Below are positions 1-7,230 of a DNA stretch of 8,742 nucleotides, in pieces. The position numbers were made by a program, and so were the translations under genes. The notes beneath the pieces are model-generated. The model worked only from the letters and a program-made list of their open reading frames with translations. It did no database searches and was not told the origin of the DNA. Source of the stretch: Limnoraphis robusta CS-951 (GTDB lineage Bacteria > Cyanobacteriota > Cyanobacteriia > Cyanobacteriales > Microcoleaceae); assembly GCF_000972705.2 (NCBI RefSeq), contig NZ_LATL02000003.1:16212-24953 (forward strand), written 5' to 3'. How positions within the stretch are numbered: position 1 is the stretch's first letter; every line of letters starts with the position of its first letter.

Positions 1-3000
1 CTTAGTCAGCAATATCTCAGTCAACCGCTTCCGCCTCCGCCTGATACTTCGGTTGAGATAGCCTCTTCAGCAACAGTTCAGGAAAGCCCCAGTCTAACAA
101 TACCTGTCGCAGTTGATCAAGGTCAATCCCGTCGCAATCTAGTCAATTTACCTTCCCGTTTGTGGTCTTCTTTTCAAGCCGAATTTAGCGTGCGATGGCT
201 GCTATTTTTGGGATTATTTATGGTGTTGGTTTCTTCGGGGGTATTAGTCGCGAGCCGATGGCAGGAATTACCAACGATTGCCCAATATGGAGTCTTATTT
301 GCTTATACTTTAGGGTTTTTTATCGCTACGGTTTGGCTGGGAATGAACAGTAGTCTACCTTTAACTTCACAAACGTTAAAATGGGTGACATTGCTGTTAA
401 TTCCGCTAAATTTTTGGGCGATTGATAGTTTAGGATTACTGGATTCCATCACCGCTTTATTTAGTGCGATCGCTATCATTATTTTAACAGGAATTACAAT
501 TCTTTTCAATCCCATTTCAACGGCAAGAGAATCCCCCGGAATTTCACTCCAAGCATTGCTAATTCTAAATCAACTCGGACTCAGTTATTTACAATTAGGT
601 TGGAGAGTACCAGGCTTTCCATTGATTGCTGTTTATTTAGGAATTATTGGGACTGGATTTGTTACTTTTTGTCGTCGTCAGGAACAGGAACAGATTAGCT
701 TAAACAGGCTGGAAAACTTACCTTTAATATTTTGCCTTGTTCCTGTAGCTTTTCTCTGGTGGCGAGCCATTTTTGTCGTCAATCTTGATGTTTCTCAATT
801 CGGATTTGCTTTAGGGTTAACTGGAGGCTTATTATCTCTTTATTCAGAGGTTATTTTACAACCATTTGCTTATCTTCTATTAGCCGCAGGTTGGCTTGTT
901 TCTATCGAAAATAAACCCGAACAAGCTTTAGGCGTGAGTAGCATTGCGTTGTTAATTTTTGGAAGAAATTTAAGACAGTTTTGGCATCAGAAAGATTTAG
1001 CTTTGATTTTTGCGATTGGACTCCAAGCGTTTAGTTTAGTTTGGCGTTTAATTCCTGAACAAAGCCAACAAAATATTATAGAATTTTCTCTCCAAATCAC
1101 GCAATCTCCTGATAATCCTTGGGTATTACTAGGTTTAGTGGGATTGGTTTATTTAGGGTTGATGCTAGCATTAACGGAGTGGATTCATCAGCAGCAAAAG
1201 CAAAATTTAGCTCGATTTGGAGAGAAAATAAGCTTAGGATTGGGTGTGATTTTAACAGCAATTTCGCTTCTTGATCCCGTTGTGCGATCGCTTAACTTAT
1301 TAGCATCTACACTGATTTTAGTCGTTTATACGATTCGGCGTCAATCCCCAAGGGTTTTTCTCGTTTATCTTACCCATGTTACAGGTTTACTGACTTTAGC
1401 CAGTTTTATTGAATTATTTTTTCCTCAACTTCGTTTAGAAGAATGGGGAATATTATCAATTGTATTGATGATATTAGAGTGGTTATTCTACACCATTTTT
1501 ACTCGCTCACAAACCATCCTAATTCCGCATTCCATTCTCAAAAGTGCTTGGCACATGGGATTAATCTTAGCCGGTTTGAGTTATCAATTCTTTTATGGTA
1601 ATTCAACTGAGAATTCCGCTTCTTTCTGTGAAAACTTTACTTGTCAAGGGTTGAGTCTATGGGGAATTATGTGGTTAATGACTCCAATTGCATTAACCAG
1701 TATCGCTCGTCTGATTCCCCAACGCCGACAATTAGCCAGTCAATTCAGTATTATAGGAGCAATATTATTACAATTACTGGTATTTAGAATCCCTGGCATT
1801 CGGTTAATCAGTTGGGGTGTTGGCACTGCGGTAATGATTTTGAATACCAATCATCTTCAAAGTCAACTTTCAGCCATTCTAACCGTAGGTTTTGGGTTAA
1901 CTTTTTCAGGGTTTTTAGCCTGGGAAACTATCCCCGATTTAACTTTAGCACGCGGGTTAGTTGTGATTGCAATCGCCCTCAATTTACTCTGGATAGGTCA
2001 GGCTATATTAAACCGCTTATCGAATTCTATCACGGTTCTGTATGCTATTGCTATCGAAAGCTGGACAGTCCTTTTATGTTGGGTTGAATTAATCGGTTTA
2101 ACCGGGTATGTTGTGGGAATTTATTGGCAACTTTTAACCCCGTCAATTCCAATCACTGTAGCAACTTTTATCTCAATTATAGCAGTGATGATTCGGCTTT
2201 TCAATCCTCCCCCATCAGAGACAGAAGACTCAACTTTCCCTTTTTTCGTTTACATTTTCGGTTGGCAACTCGAACTTTTAATGGCTCACGTTCTCAGCTT
2301 TACAGACAACGCCCTTTTTAATTTATCCATTGCCAATCTAATTTTAGGATTAATCACCCAAATTTTAGGAGATTATTGGCGACATAGAAATAGAATTCAT
2401 CATCTATCCAATCCCTGGCAAATTCTACCCCTATTTTACGGAATATTTGGTGCAGTTTTAAGGTCATCCGGCAGTTTTGATAACTGGACAGGAACCAGTT
2501 TATTTATCCTAGCATTCATTTTAATCGGAGTCGGGCGGCGGAGTCCTGAGTTAAAACCTCTAACCTATATGGGGATTTTTGGCGTTTCCCTCGCGGCTTA
2601 TCAACTATTATTTTATAACACATATTCTGCCCCCATTGGAGAACAATTCATTGCCTTTGCAGGCTTAGGAACAACAATCGTTTACGTTTATCGTCTATTA
2701 TCACCTCAACTCATTCATTATCTACATCTGAGTGAGAATGAAGTGAAAAATATTGCTCATCTTCACTGGGCAATGAGTAGCTGTTTTTTAATAGCTTCTC
2801 TGTCTCTTCCTTCTGAACTCAACTCCTGGTTAAGTTTAGGAATCGGAATCTTTTTAACCCGATATGCCATTTTTCAAGGTCGTTATCATTCTAATGCTAT
2901 TGAAGCGGAATTTTGGGTTTATATTGGATGTTTACAAGCCGCAGCAATGACTTACTTTATTAGCGATATTTTAAATTTAGAAGGATTATTAATTCCCTGG

Positions 3001-3735
3001 AGCGGTGCAATTGCCTCTCTGATTGCGTATTTTATTTATTTTATCCCTTGGGAAAGTTGGGGATGGCAGCTTAAACCCTGGCGGCGAGTCGCGATGATTA
3101 TACCCGTCTTAACTGTGGTTTTTACAACAATTATCGCCGGGTCAAACTTAGAACTATCTTGGTATATTTCTGTTAGTTTAGCTATTATTTTATATGTGGT
3201 TTTAGCTCGATTGACGGGCAATATTAAACTCACTTATTTTAGTATTGGATTAATCAATTTTGCTTATTATCGCTGGTTATTGTTAACAGAAAATAATTTA
3301 GGTGCTTTAGGTGATACACTTCTTCCCGGATTGTCTTTGTTATATTTTGCCCAAGTTGATCCCAGTTTACAACGTCCCGAACAAAAACTCTTGCGTCATT
3401 GGATTAGAATTTGTGGAATAGGTATGATTTGTGTAGCCGCATTGTTAACGAATCAATGGACTGGAATTCTTCCCGGTTTTATTAGTTTGATTGCCATTTT
3501 TATCGGCTTAGGATTGCGAATTAGGGCTTTTTTATACGTGGGTACGGTAACATTCTTGATTAATGCTGTTAACCAACTGTTGATTCTAAATTCGATTTAT
3601 TCATTTTTTAAATGGATTATTGGTTTTATTGTGGGTTTAGTGTTAATTTGGATTGCGGCTAACTTTGAAACTCGACGAGAACAAATGATTGCAACATTGC
3701 AAAATTGGGTGAGTGAATTAGAAGAATGGGAATAA
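1..3735 (+). CDS. Giant polytopic membrane protein, DUF2157-like, 5'-truncated by window edge
   Basis: The frame is open from base 1, so the gene starts upstream of the window; the TTG at 160 is an internal Leu codon and not a start. The visible part is 1244 residues, ending at TAA 3733-3735. The first ~55 residues are a soluble, Pro/Ser-rich linker (PLPPPP near the edge). From about codon 60 the protein is almost entirely hydrophobic helices with short loops; by eye I count roughly 40 membrane segments. The first block (AEFSVRWLLFLGLFMVLVSSG, then RWQELP) resembles cyanobacterial proteins annotated as DUF2157. It ends with a last helix followed by a charged cytoplasmic-looking tail (FETRREQ... 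to ELEEWE). A Cys pair (C490 and C495, counting the codon at 160 as 1) lies in a loop and might form a disulfide. No catalytic motif, transporter signature or ATPase was recognised, so function is unknown. It converges on the VOC gene with 15 bases between the stops and no visible terminator. The family call is from memory of similar proteins; the membrane nature is certain. Confidence 0.75.
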   Translation, partial: LSQQYLSQPLPPPPDTSVEIASSATVQESPSLTIPVAVDQGQSRRNLVNLPSRLWSSFQAEFSVRWLLFLGLFMVLVSSGVLVASRWQELPTIAQYGVLFAYTLGFFIATVWLGMNSSLPLTSQTLKWVTLLLIPLNFWAIDSLGLLDSITALFSAIAIIILTGITILFNPISTARESPGISLQALLILNQLGLSYLQLGWRVPGFPLIAVYLGIIGTGFVTFCRRQEQEQISLNRLENLPLIFCLVPVAFLWWRAIFVVNLDVSQFGFALGLTGGLLSLYSEVILQPFAYLLLAAGWLVSIENKPEQALGVSSIALLIFGRNLRQFWHQKDLALIFAIGLQAFSLVWRLIPEQSQQNIIEFSLQITQSPDNPWVLLGLVGLVYLGLMLALTEWIHQQQKQNLARFGEKISLGLGVILTAISLLDPVVRSLNLLASTLILVVYTIRRQSPRVFLVYLTHVTGLLTLASFIELFFPQLRLEEWGILSIVLMILEWLFYTIFTRSQTILIPHSILKSAWHMGLILAGLSYQFFYGNSTENSASFCENFTCQGLSLWGIMWLMTPIALTSIARLIPQRRQLASQFSIIGAILLQLLVFRIPGIRLISWGVGTAVMILNTNHLQSQLSAILTVGFGLTFSGFLAWETIPDLTLARGLVVIAIALNLLWIGQAILNRLSNSITVLYAIAIESWTVLLCWVELIGLTGYVVGIYWQLLTPSIPITVATFISIIAVMIRLFNPPPSETEDSTFPFFVYIFGWQLELLMAHVLSFTDNALFNLSIANLILGLITQILGDYWRHRNRIHHLSNPWQILPLFYGIFGAVLRSSGSFDNWTGTSLFILAFILIGVGRRSPELKPLTYMGIFGVSLAAYQLLFYNTYSAPIGEQFIAFAGLGTTIVYVYRLLSPQLIHYLHLSENEVKNIAHLHWAMSSCFLIASLSLPSELNSWLSLGIGIFLTRYAIFQGRYHSNAIEAEFWVYIGCLQAAAMTYFISDILNLEGLLIPWSGAIASLIAYFIYFIPWESWGWQLKPWRRVAMIIPVLTVVFTTIIAGSNLELSWYISVSLAIILYVVLARLTGNIKLTYFSIGLINFAYYRWLLLTENNLGALGDTLLPGLSLLYFAQVDPSLQRPEQKLLRHWIRICGIGMICVAALLTNQWTGILPGFISLIAIFIGLGLRIRAFLYVGTVTFLINAVNQLLILNSIYSFFKWIIGFIVGLVLIWIAANFETRREQMIATLQNWVSELEEWE
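466..473. repeat. HIP1 octamer palindrome
   Basis: An exact GCGATCGC lies inside the large membrane protein gene. HIP1 is greatly over-represented in many cyanobacterial genomes, so this supports the taxonomic reading. It has no gene-specific meaning here. Confidence 0.85.
1284..1291. repeat. HIP1 octamer palindrome
   Basis: This is the second exact GCGATCGC, also inside the membrane protein gene. I found no further exact copy in the window; the minus-strand genes carry none. Confidence 0.85.
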
Positions 3736-3750
3736 GTCAAATCAATGGGT

Positions 3751-4191
3751 TTAAGCGTTCATATCCGTTGCAAAAATATTACTTTCATCTTGAAACGATT
3801 TAAACTCTAAGACATTTCCACTGGGATCTTTGATAAATAAAGTCGCTTGTTCACCCACTTGTCCTTGAAAACGAATTTGAGGTTTAATGATAAATTCTAT
3901 TTGTTTATTTTGTAAAGATTCAGACAATTTATGCCATTCATTCCACTCTAAAATCGCTCCGAAATGACGCACAGGAACATTTTCACCATCAACAAAGTTC
4001 GTCGAAATCGTACCATCTTCTGATGATTCTAAATGAGCCGTAATTTGATGTCCAAAAAAGTCAAAATCAACCCATCTCTCACTACTTCGCCCTTCTGTAC
4101 ACCCCAATACATCTTTATAAAAAGAGCGAGTTTTTTCTAAGTCTAATACAGGAAAAGCGAGATGAAAGCGAGGAAAAGAATGATCCGTCAT
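3751..4191 (-). CDS. VOC (glyoxalase/extradiol dioxygenase-like) family protein, COG3565 type
   Basis: A 146-residue protein with two beta-alpha-beta-beta-beta modules typical of the vicinal oxygen chelate superfamily. Module 1 opens with FHLAFPVLDLEKTRSFYKD and contains LGCTEGRSS and DFDFFGHQ. Module 2 contains VRHFGAILEW, IRFQGQVGEQATLF and DPSGNVLEFK. Plausible metal ligands are H10, H76 and E129. The block pattern matches the small stand-alone 'predicted dioxygenase' proteins of COG3565, whose usual length is about 140 residues, so the gene appears intact. The substrate is unknown; VOC members include glyoxalase I, ring-cleaving dioxygenases and antibiotic-binding proteins. I chose ATG 4191. 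The same frame opens 9 codons earlier at a TTG (4218), but neither start has a convincing Shine-Dalgarno sequence, and family members begin close to the FHLAFPV strand. It lies downstream of dprA on the same strand, separated by the palindrome cluster, so it is probably transcribed separately. A TATGCT at 4238-4233 could be a -10 box, but no matching -35 was found. Confidence 0.88.
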   Translation of the reverse strand: MTDHSFPRFHLAFPVLDLEKTRSFYKDVLGCTEGRSSERWVDFDFFGHQITAHLESSEDGTISTNFVDGENVPVRHFGAILEWNEWHKLSESLQNKQIEFIIKPQIRFQGQVGEQATLFIKDPSGNVLEFKSFQDESNIFATDMNA

Positions 4192-4237
4192 CGGTTTAAG
4201 GTCTTGAGGAAAATACAATTTTTATTGAGTTTAGCAT

Positions 4238-4286
4238 AGATTTATTCATCTTAACGTAAGGGCGGGTTCAAAGAGATTTATTCATC
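4238..4286. repeat. 13-bp direct repeat flanking the left palindrome arm
   Basis: AGATTTATTCATC occurs exactly at 4238-4250 and again at 4274-4286, a 36-base offset. The left arm of the first palindrome (4259-4268) lies between the copies. The second copy is inside that palindrome's loop and the first is just outside it. This may be a trace of partial duplication during insertion or expansion of the repeat element. Confidence 0.8.
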
Positions 4287-4314
4287 CCACAAACTACATT
4301 GATAAACCCGCCCT
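4259..4314. repeat. GC-rich palindromic intergenic repeat, unit 1
   Basis: The left arm AGGGCGGGTT (4259-4268) and right arm AACCCGCCCT (4305-4314) form a perfect 10-bp inverted repeat around a 36-base AT-rich loop. The arms are strikingly G+C-rich against the surrounding AT-rich spacer. Elements with this arm sequence are, to my knowledge, common between genes of Oscillatoriales cyanobacteria. It lies downstream of dprA and upstream of the VOC gene. The loop is long and no T-run follows on either strand, so it is not a standard intrinsic terminator. Confidence 0.8.
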
Positions 4315-4333
4315 GGCAGTCGCTCTAATATTG

Positions 4334-4389
4334 GGGGCGGGTTTAGTTCAATCCCTGACTGATATTATAGCTCTTACAGAACCCGCCCC
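4334..4389. repeat. GC-rich palindromic intergenic repeat, unit 2
   Basis: The left arm GGGGCGGGTT (4334-4343) and right arm AACCCGCCCC (4380-4389) are a perfect 10-bp inverted repeat, again with a loop of exactly 36 bases. It begins 75 bases after unit 1. The arms differ from unit 1 by one base, while the loop sequences share only short words such as TTCA(A)TCCC. The arms can also pair across units, as described in the findings. It starts only 16 bases past the dprA stop in the direction of transcription, so the dprA transcript probably carries it in its 3' untranslated region. Confidence 0.8.
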
Positions 4390-4405
4390 TACAATTAACC
4401 AACAA

Positions 4406-5539
4406 TTAACACCGTTGATAACGCATTCCGGGTAACTGAGAAACTAACCCCAAAAGTTCCAACTGTAACAACGAACTTGAAACGATAGCCGCCTCTAATT
4501 CCGTTTGTTGAACAATCATATCAAAAGCAGTGGCTTCAGAAGAGATAGCCTGAAAAACTTGGGCTAAATTCGGTTCTAGAGTCGGAATAGAAGGTTGAGG
4601 TTTTGCAGGCGGTTCCAGCAAGGATAATTGTTGAGGCGTATCGAGTTTTGGGATAGCGCCAAGTTGTTCTAATAACTCTTCGATTTCTACGGGAATTAAA
4701 CTCGCGCCCCCATTAATTAACTTTAAACAACCTTGAGACTTTTCATCATCTAAACGTCCAGGTAAAACATACACATCTCGACAAAACTCATTCGCCACAT
4801 AAGCGGTAATTAATGCTCCTGATTTTTTACCTGCTTCCATCACAAATACGGCTCGACTTAAACCCGCAATAATCCGATTTCGACTGGGAAAATGTCGAGG
4901 ATTGGGCTTTGTTCCTGCGGGATATTCACTAATTACTAAACCATTTTGAATAACTCTTTCAGACAATTGACGGTTATCTTTGGGGTAAATAATATCAACT
5001 CCCGTCCCAAAAATAGCCAGTGTTCGTCCGCCTGCATCCAAACAACTAGAATGGGCTTCGGTATCAATTCCGGCCGCCATTCCTGATATAATCGTTAAGC
5101 CACTTTTGGCTAATACACTGCTAATTTTGCGCGTCCAACGCCGCCCATATTCAGAAGGTTCACGAGTTCCAACAATCCCAACAGTCGGTCGAATTCCTTG
5201 GTTTTCTTCGGGTTCAATCGTTCCTCGATAATATAAAACAGGTGGTGGTGTCGGAATTTCTAAGAGTAAACGCGGATAATCTGTATCAGCAGGAGTCCAA
5301 AAATCAGGGTTTTTTTCGGAATGAGTTTTGATAAATTGATCGCAGTCAAATTTGACTCGCTGCTCTGCCACTTTTTCGGCGGTTTGTCGTCCAAAACCCT
5401 CTACTTTTTGTAACTCTTGAGTTGAAGCTTCCCAAGCGGTTTTGAGTGTACCAAAATGCAGGCGGAGGCGTTGCAAAGAAATCGGCCCGACTCCTGAAAT
5501 TTGCGACCAACAAACCCAATAATCCCGTTCCTCTAGCAC
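4406..5539 (-). CDS. dprA: DNA-processing protein DprA
   Basis: DprA binds single-stranded DNA entering by natural transformation and loads RecA onto it in the cytoplasm. The 377-residue product has the full architecture. A helix-hairpin-helix-like N-terminal domain covers about residues 15-58 (ISGVGP, VEGFGRQTAEKV). The Rossmann-like DprA core carries VGTREPSEYGRR (~123-134), SGMAAGIDTEAH (152-163), GTGVDIIYPKDN (178-189), SEYPAGTKP...FPSRNRIIAGLS (204-228), EAGKKSGALITA (235-246) and GRLDDEKSQG. After a Pro-rich linker (~307-320), a winged-helix-like domain closes the protein (~325-377). I place the start at GTG 5539, giving LEERDYW at the N-terminus as I recall for cyanobacterial DprA, because GGAGAG lies 8 bases upstream. 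The frame also extends to a TTG at 5578, which would add 13 residues and overlap the upstream gene. The spacing to that gene's stop is 20 bases, so the two are probably co-transcribed. No frameshift or missing motif is seen. Confidence 0.95.
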   Translation of the reverse strand: MLEERDYWVCWSQISGVGPISLQRLRLHFGTLKTAWEASTQELQKVEGFGRQTAEKVAEQRVKFDCDQFIKTHSEKNPDFWTPADTDYPRLLLEIPTPPPVLYYRGTIEPEENQGIRPTVGIVGTREPSEYGRRWTRKISSVLAKSGLTIISGMAAGIDTEAHSSCLDAGGRTLAIFGTGVDIIYPKDNRQLSERVIQNGLVISEYPAGTKPNPRHFPSRNRIIAGLSRAVFVMEAGKKSGALITAYVANEFCRDVYVLPGRLDDEKSQGCLKLINGGASLIPVEIEELLEQLGAIPKLDTPQQLSLLEPPAKPQPSIPTLEPNLAQVFQAISSEATAFDMIVQQTELEAAIVSSSLLQLELLGLVSQLPGMRYQRC

Positions 5540-5545
5540 GTTTTT

Positions 5546-5551
5546 CTCTCC
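5546..5551 (-). promoter_or_regulatory. Ribosome binding site deciding the dprA start
   Basis: GGAGAG on the minus strand (part of AGGAGAG, 5552-5546) lies 8 bases beyond the upstream gene's stop codon, and its GGAG core is 8 bases before GTG 5539. It supports the GTG over the upstream TTG at 5578. Confidence 0.75.
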
Positions 5552-5559
5552 TATCGTTA

Positions 5560-7101
5560 TTACTTCGCTCGCGGCCAAGGAATTGCAGATTGTCCGACTA
5601 ATTTCTGAGCAACAACTCTAGCTCCATAGCGGTTCAAATGACTCGGATCAACAAAATATTCATAACGGGTTAATGCTTGTTCAGAGAGATCAATAAAGAG
5701 AAATCCATACTCTTTGGAAAGTCGCTGCATATGGTTTCTAAATTGCTGTTCTGCCCACCAACGAAACGAATCTAAATAATCATCCGTTAGGGGCAAATTG
5801 ACAAATACAAGCGGGATATTTCTCGTCTTGACAAATCCCACCAAAAAACTCAATGCTCTAGCCTGTTCTCCCCCTAAATTAAACGCTCGATAATCCCCAT
5901 CATATTGACCAGAAACATAGGGACGTTGTTGATAGTAAGTGTTGGGATTAAAGCGATTAGATTGGGGTAAAAATCCATTGGCATCAATAGTCGTACCCAA
6001 GGAAACAGGTGTAGCGGTGATTGGTTCAGAGGAACGATACAAAAGATTATTCAATTGGGGGGTTTCTGACTGTTCAAATTGAACGAAATCAAACGTTTCA
6101 GATTCAGATTCTAACTCTAAAGGTTCAACAGCAATTTCTGTTTCTAACTGTTGATTCTCTTGACTGGCTTTAGGAAAATTCCACTTCGGTTGAGCCATAC
6201 AAGATTTTGGCATTTGATAACAGATTTTGGTCTGTTCAGATTGATTTTGAGCCAATTTAGGACGAACGCCCGAGGCTAAACGTTTGTGTCCTTCTGAAGC
6301 CATAATGGATTGATAAGTGCGATCAATTCGACCACTATTTAATGCTCGTACACCATCCGCCCAAACGATCATTTTTGGCAGTTGATCCGGTGTTAATACC
6401 TCCCTCAAAATATAGTTAACAACTTGAGCCGTTGCGCCATTAACTCCGAAGTTAAAAATTTTCAAGCCTTGATAACCTTTCGCCGCTAAAGCCACTTTCA
6501 TTTCTCTCGGATCAATTCCTTGCACAGCCCGAGAACTCCCGACAATTAAAATATCAGGTTTTCCAACGGTACTGAGATAAGACAAATAAAGTTGCAATTG
6601 TTGATCGAGAAATTCGCTATCAAAACTCGGAAACTGACTCGTCATTTGAGTTTTAGCAGCTTGCTGTTGCGAATAGGCTAAATTTCGCATATATTCAACC
6701 ACTTTTTTCTCCGCAAAAGCCCGTTTAGGACTATTAGGAGGAACCGCTTGCATCCAAGCCACCGCCTGAACCCAGTTGCGGGCGACTTCATCCCATTGTT
6801 GCTTTGTTTTTGCAGTTTGTGCTAAATTAGACCCTCGCAATGCAAATCTAACAGACTCATCAAACGGACTTTGTTGAGTACAAGAATTAGATTTAGCAAT
6901 CGTTTCTATTTGGGAATTTTGAGCAGAATTTGACGGATTTTCAGGGTTGACAATTGCTTGATTTTGAGTATTAGACAGAGATCTTGAGGGGGTACTGTTC
7001 ACTTGTTTCTGTTGGAAATTAAACACAGTAACGACTAACAGAAATGCCGCGACAATCCAACCCCAAAACCCCGAGAACTTTAAACGACGAAATAGATTCA
7101 T
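5560..7101 (-). CDS. Membrane-anchored SGNH hydrolase-like protein (DUF1574-like)
   Basis: A 513-residue protein beginning with RRLK and one membrane segment (~11-28), which should place the rest outside the cytoplasmic membrane. A Ser/Asn/Gln-rich linker (~30-75) follows. A helical region (~78-150) shows the pattern W..A...W..A......SP...A..K...Y..NLA that I associate with several cyanobacterial proteins. An SGNH-like core then starts: ILIVGSSRAVQGIDP (184-198, S190 in the nucleophile position), IFNFGVNGATAQ (215-226, block II-like Gly), WADGVRALN (247-255), and at the end VDPSHLNRYGA with D485 and H488 forming a DxxH block V. An acidic, low-complexity insert (~315-350) with a C294/C301 pair nearby sits before the last blocks. 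Family relatives act as esterases or O-acyltransferases on envelope or exported polysaccharides; the substrate here is unknown. The start is ATG 7101 with a perfect AGGAGG. It lies 20 bases upstream of dprA and probably shares its transcript. The SGNH assignment is firm by motif; the DUF1574 name is from memory. Confidence 0.8.
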   Translation of the reverse strand: MNLFRRLKFSGFWGWIVAAFLLVVTVFNFQQKQVNSTPSRSLSNTQNQAIVNPENPSNSAQNSQIETIAKSNSCTQQSPFDESVRFALRGSNLAQTAKTKQQWDEVARNWVQAVAWMQAVPPNSPKRAFAEKKVVEYMRNLAYSQQQAAKTQMTSQFPSFDSEFLDQQLQLYLSYLSTVGKPDILIVGSSRAVQGIDPREMKVALAAKGYQGLKIFNFGVNGATAQVVNYILREVLTPDQLPKMIVWADGVRALNSGRIDRTYQSIMASEGHKRLASGVRPKLAQNQSEQTKICYQMPKSCMAQPKWNFPKASQENQQLETEIAVEPLELESESETFDFVQFEQSETPQLNNLLYRSSEPITATPVSLGTTIDANGFLPQSNRFNPNTYYQQRPYVSGQYDGDYRAFNLGGEQARALSFLVGFVKTRNIPLVFVNLPLTDDYLDSFRWWAEQQFRNHMQRLSKEYGFLFIDLSEQALTRYEYFVDPSHLNRYGARVVAQKLVGQSAIPWPRAK

Positions 7102-7106
7102 GGAAA

Positions 7107-7112
7107 CCTCCT
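7107..7112 (-). promoter_or_regulatory. Perfect Shine-Dalgarno sequence of the SGNH-like gene
   Basis: AGGAGG on the minus strand ends 5 bases before ATG 7101. It fixes the start and suggests efficient translation initiation, which is notable since many cyanobacterial genes lack a full anti-16S match. Confidence 0.8.
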
Positions 7113-7166
7113 AGTGGATATTCCATCTGGTATATAAAAGTCAAGACTTTAGATGTCCAATTTTGT

Positions 7167-7172
7167 ATTATA
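7167..7172 (-). promoter_or_regulatory. Putative -10 box for the SGNH-like gene and dprA
   Basis: A consensus TATAAT on the minus strand lies 65 bases upstream of ATG 7101 in the 129-base spacer after cobN. No good -35 is found at 16-18 bases (TTGAAA is only 10 bases away), so it may be a chance match in AT-rich DNA. A TTGACT at 7144-7139 lacks a fitting -10 and would put the transcript start on the ribosome binding site. Confidence 0.35.
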
Positions 7173-7230
7173 GAGTTTATTGTTTCAATTGAGTGGATCG
7201 GGAGAAGAAATTTTTATCAAATTATTTTAA

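Noticed and set aside
303..515. Minus-strand frames at 303-515 and 3036-3233
   Set aside because: They are antisense shadows of the membrane protein gene, without ribosome binding sites or recognisable motifs.
1812..2321. Plus-strand alternative frames at 1812-2087 and 2124-2321
   Set aside because: They lie wholly inside the membrane protein gene in another frame and have compositions typical of frame-shifted hydrophobic coding sequence.
3736..3750. Bidirectional terminator between the convergent membrane protein and VOC genes
   Set aside because: The gap is only 15 bases and contains no inverted repeat; any terminator would have to lie inside a coding region, and none was seen.
4256..4392. 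Possible CRISPR mini-array (two ~36-base segments between short GC-rich repeats)
   Set aside because: The short elements alternate in orientation as inverted arms, not direct repeats. They are only 10 bases long, and no cas gene is nearby.
4256..4392. Intrinsic terminator for dprA
   Set aside because: Each stem has a 36-base loop and no T-run follows on either strand. A Rho-type or structure-related role is not excluded, but a standard terminator cannot be supported.
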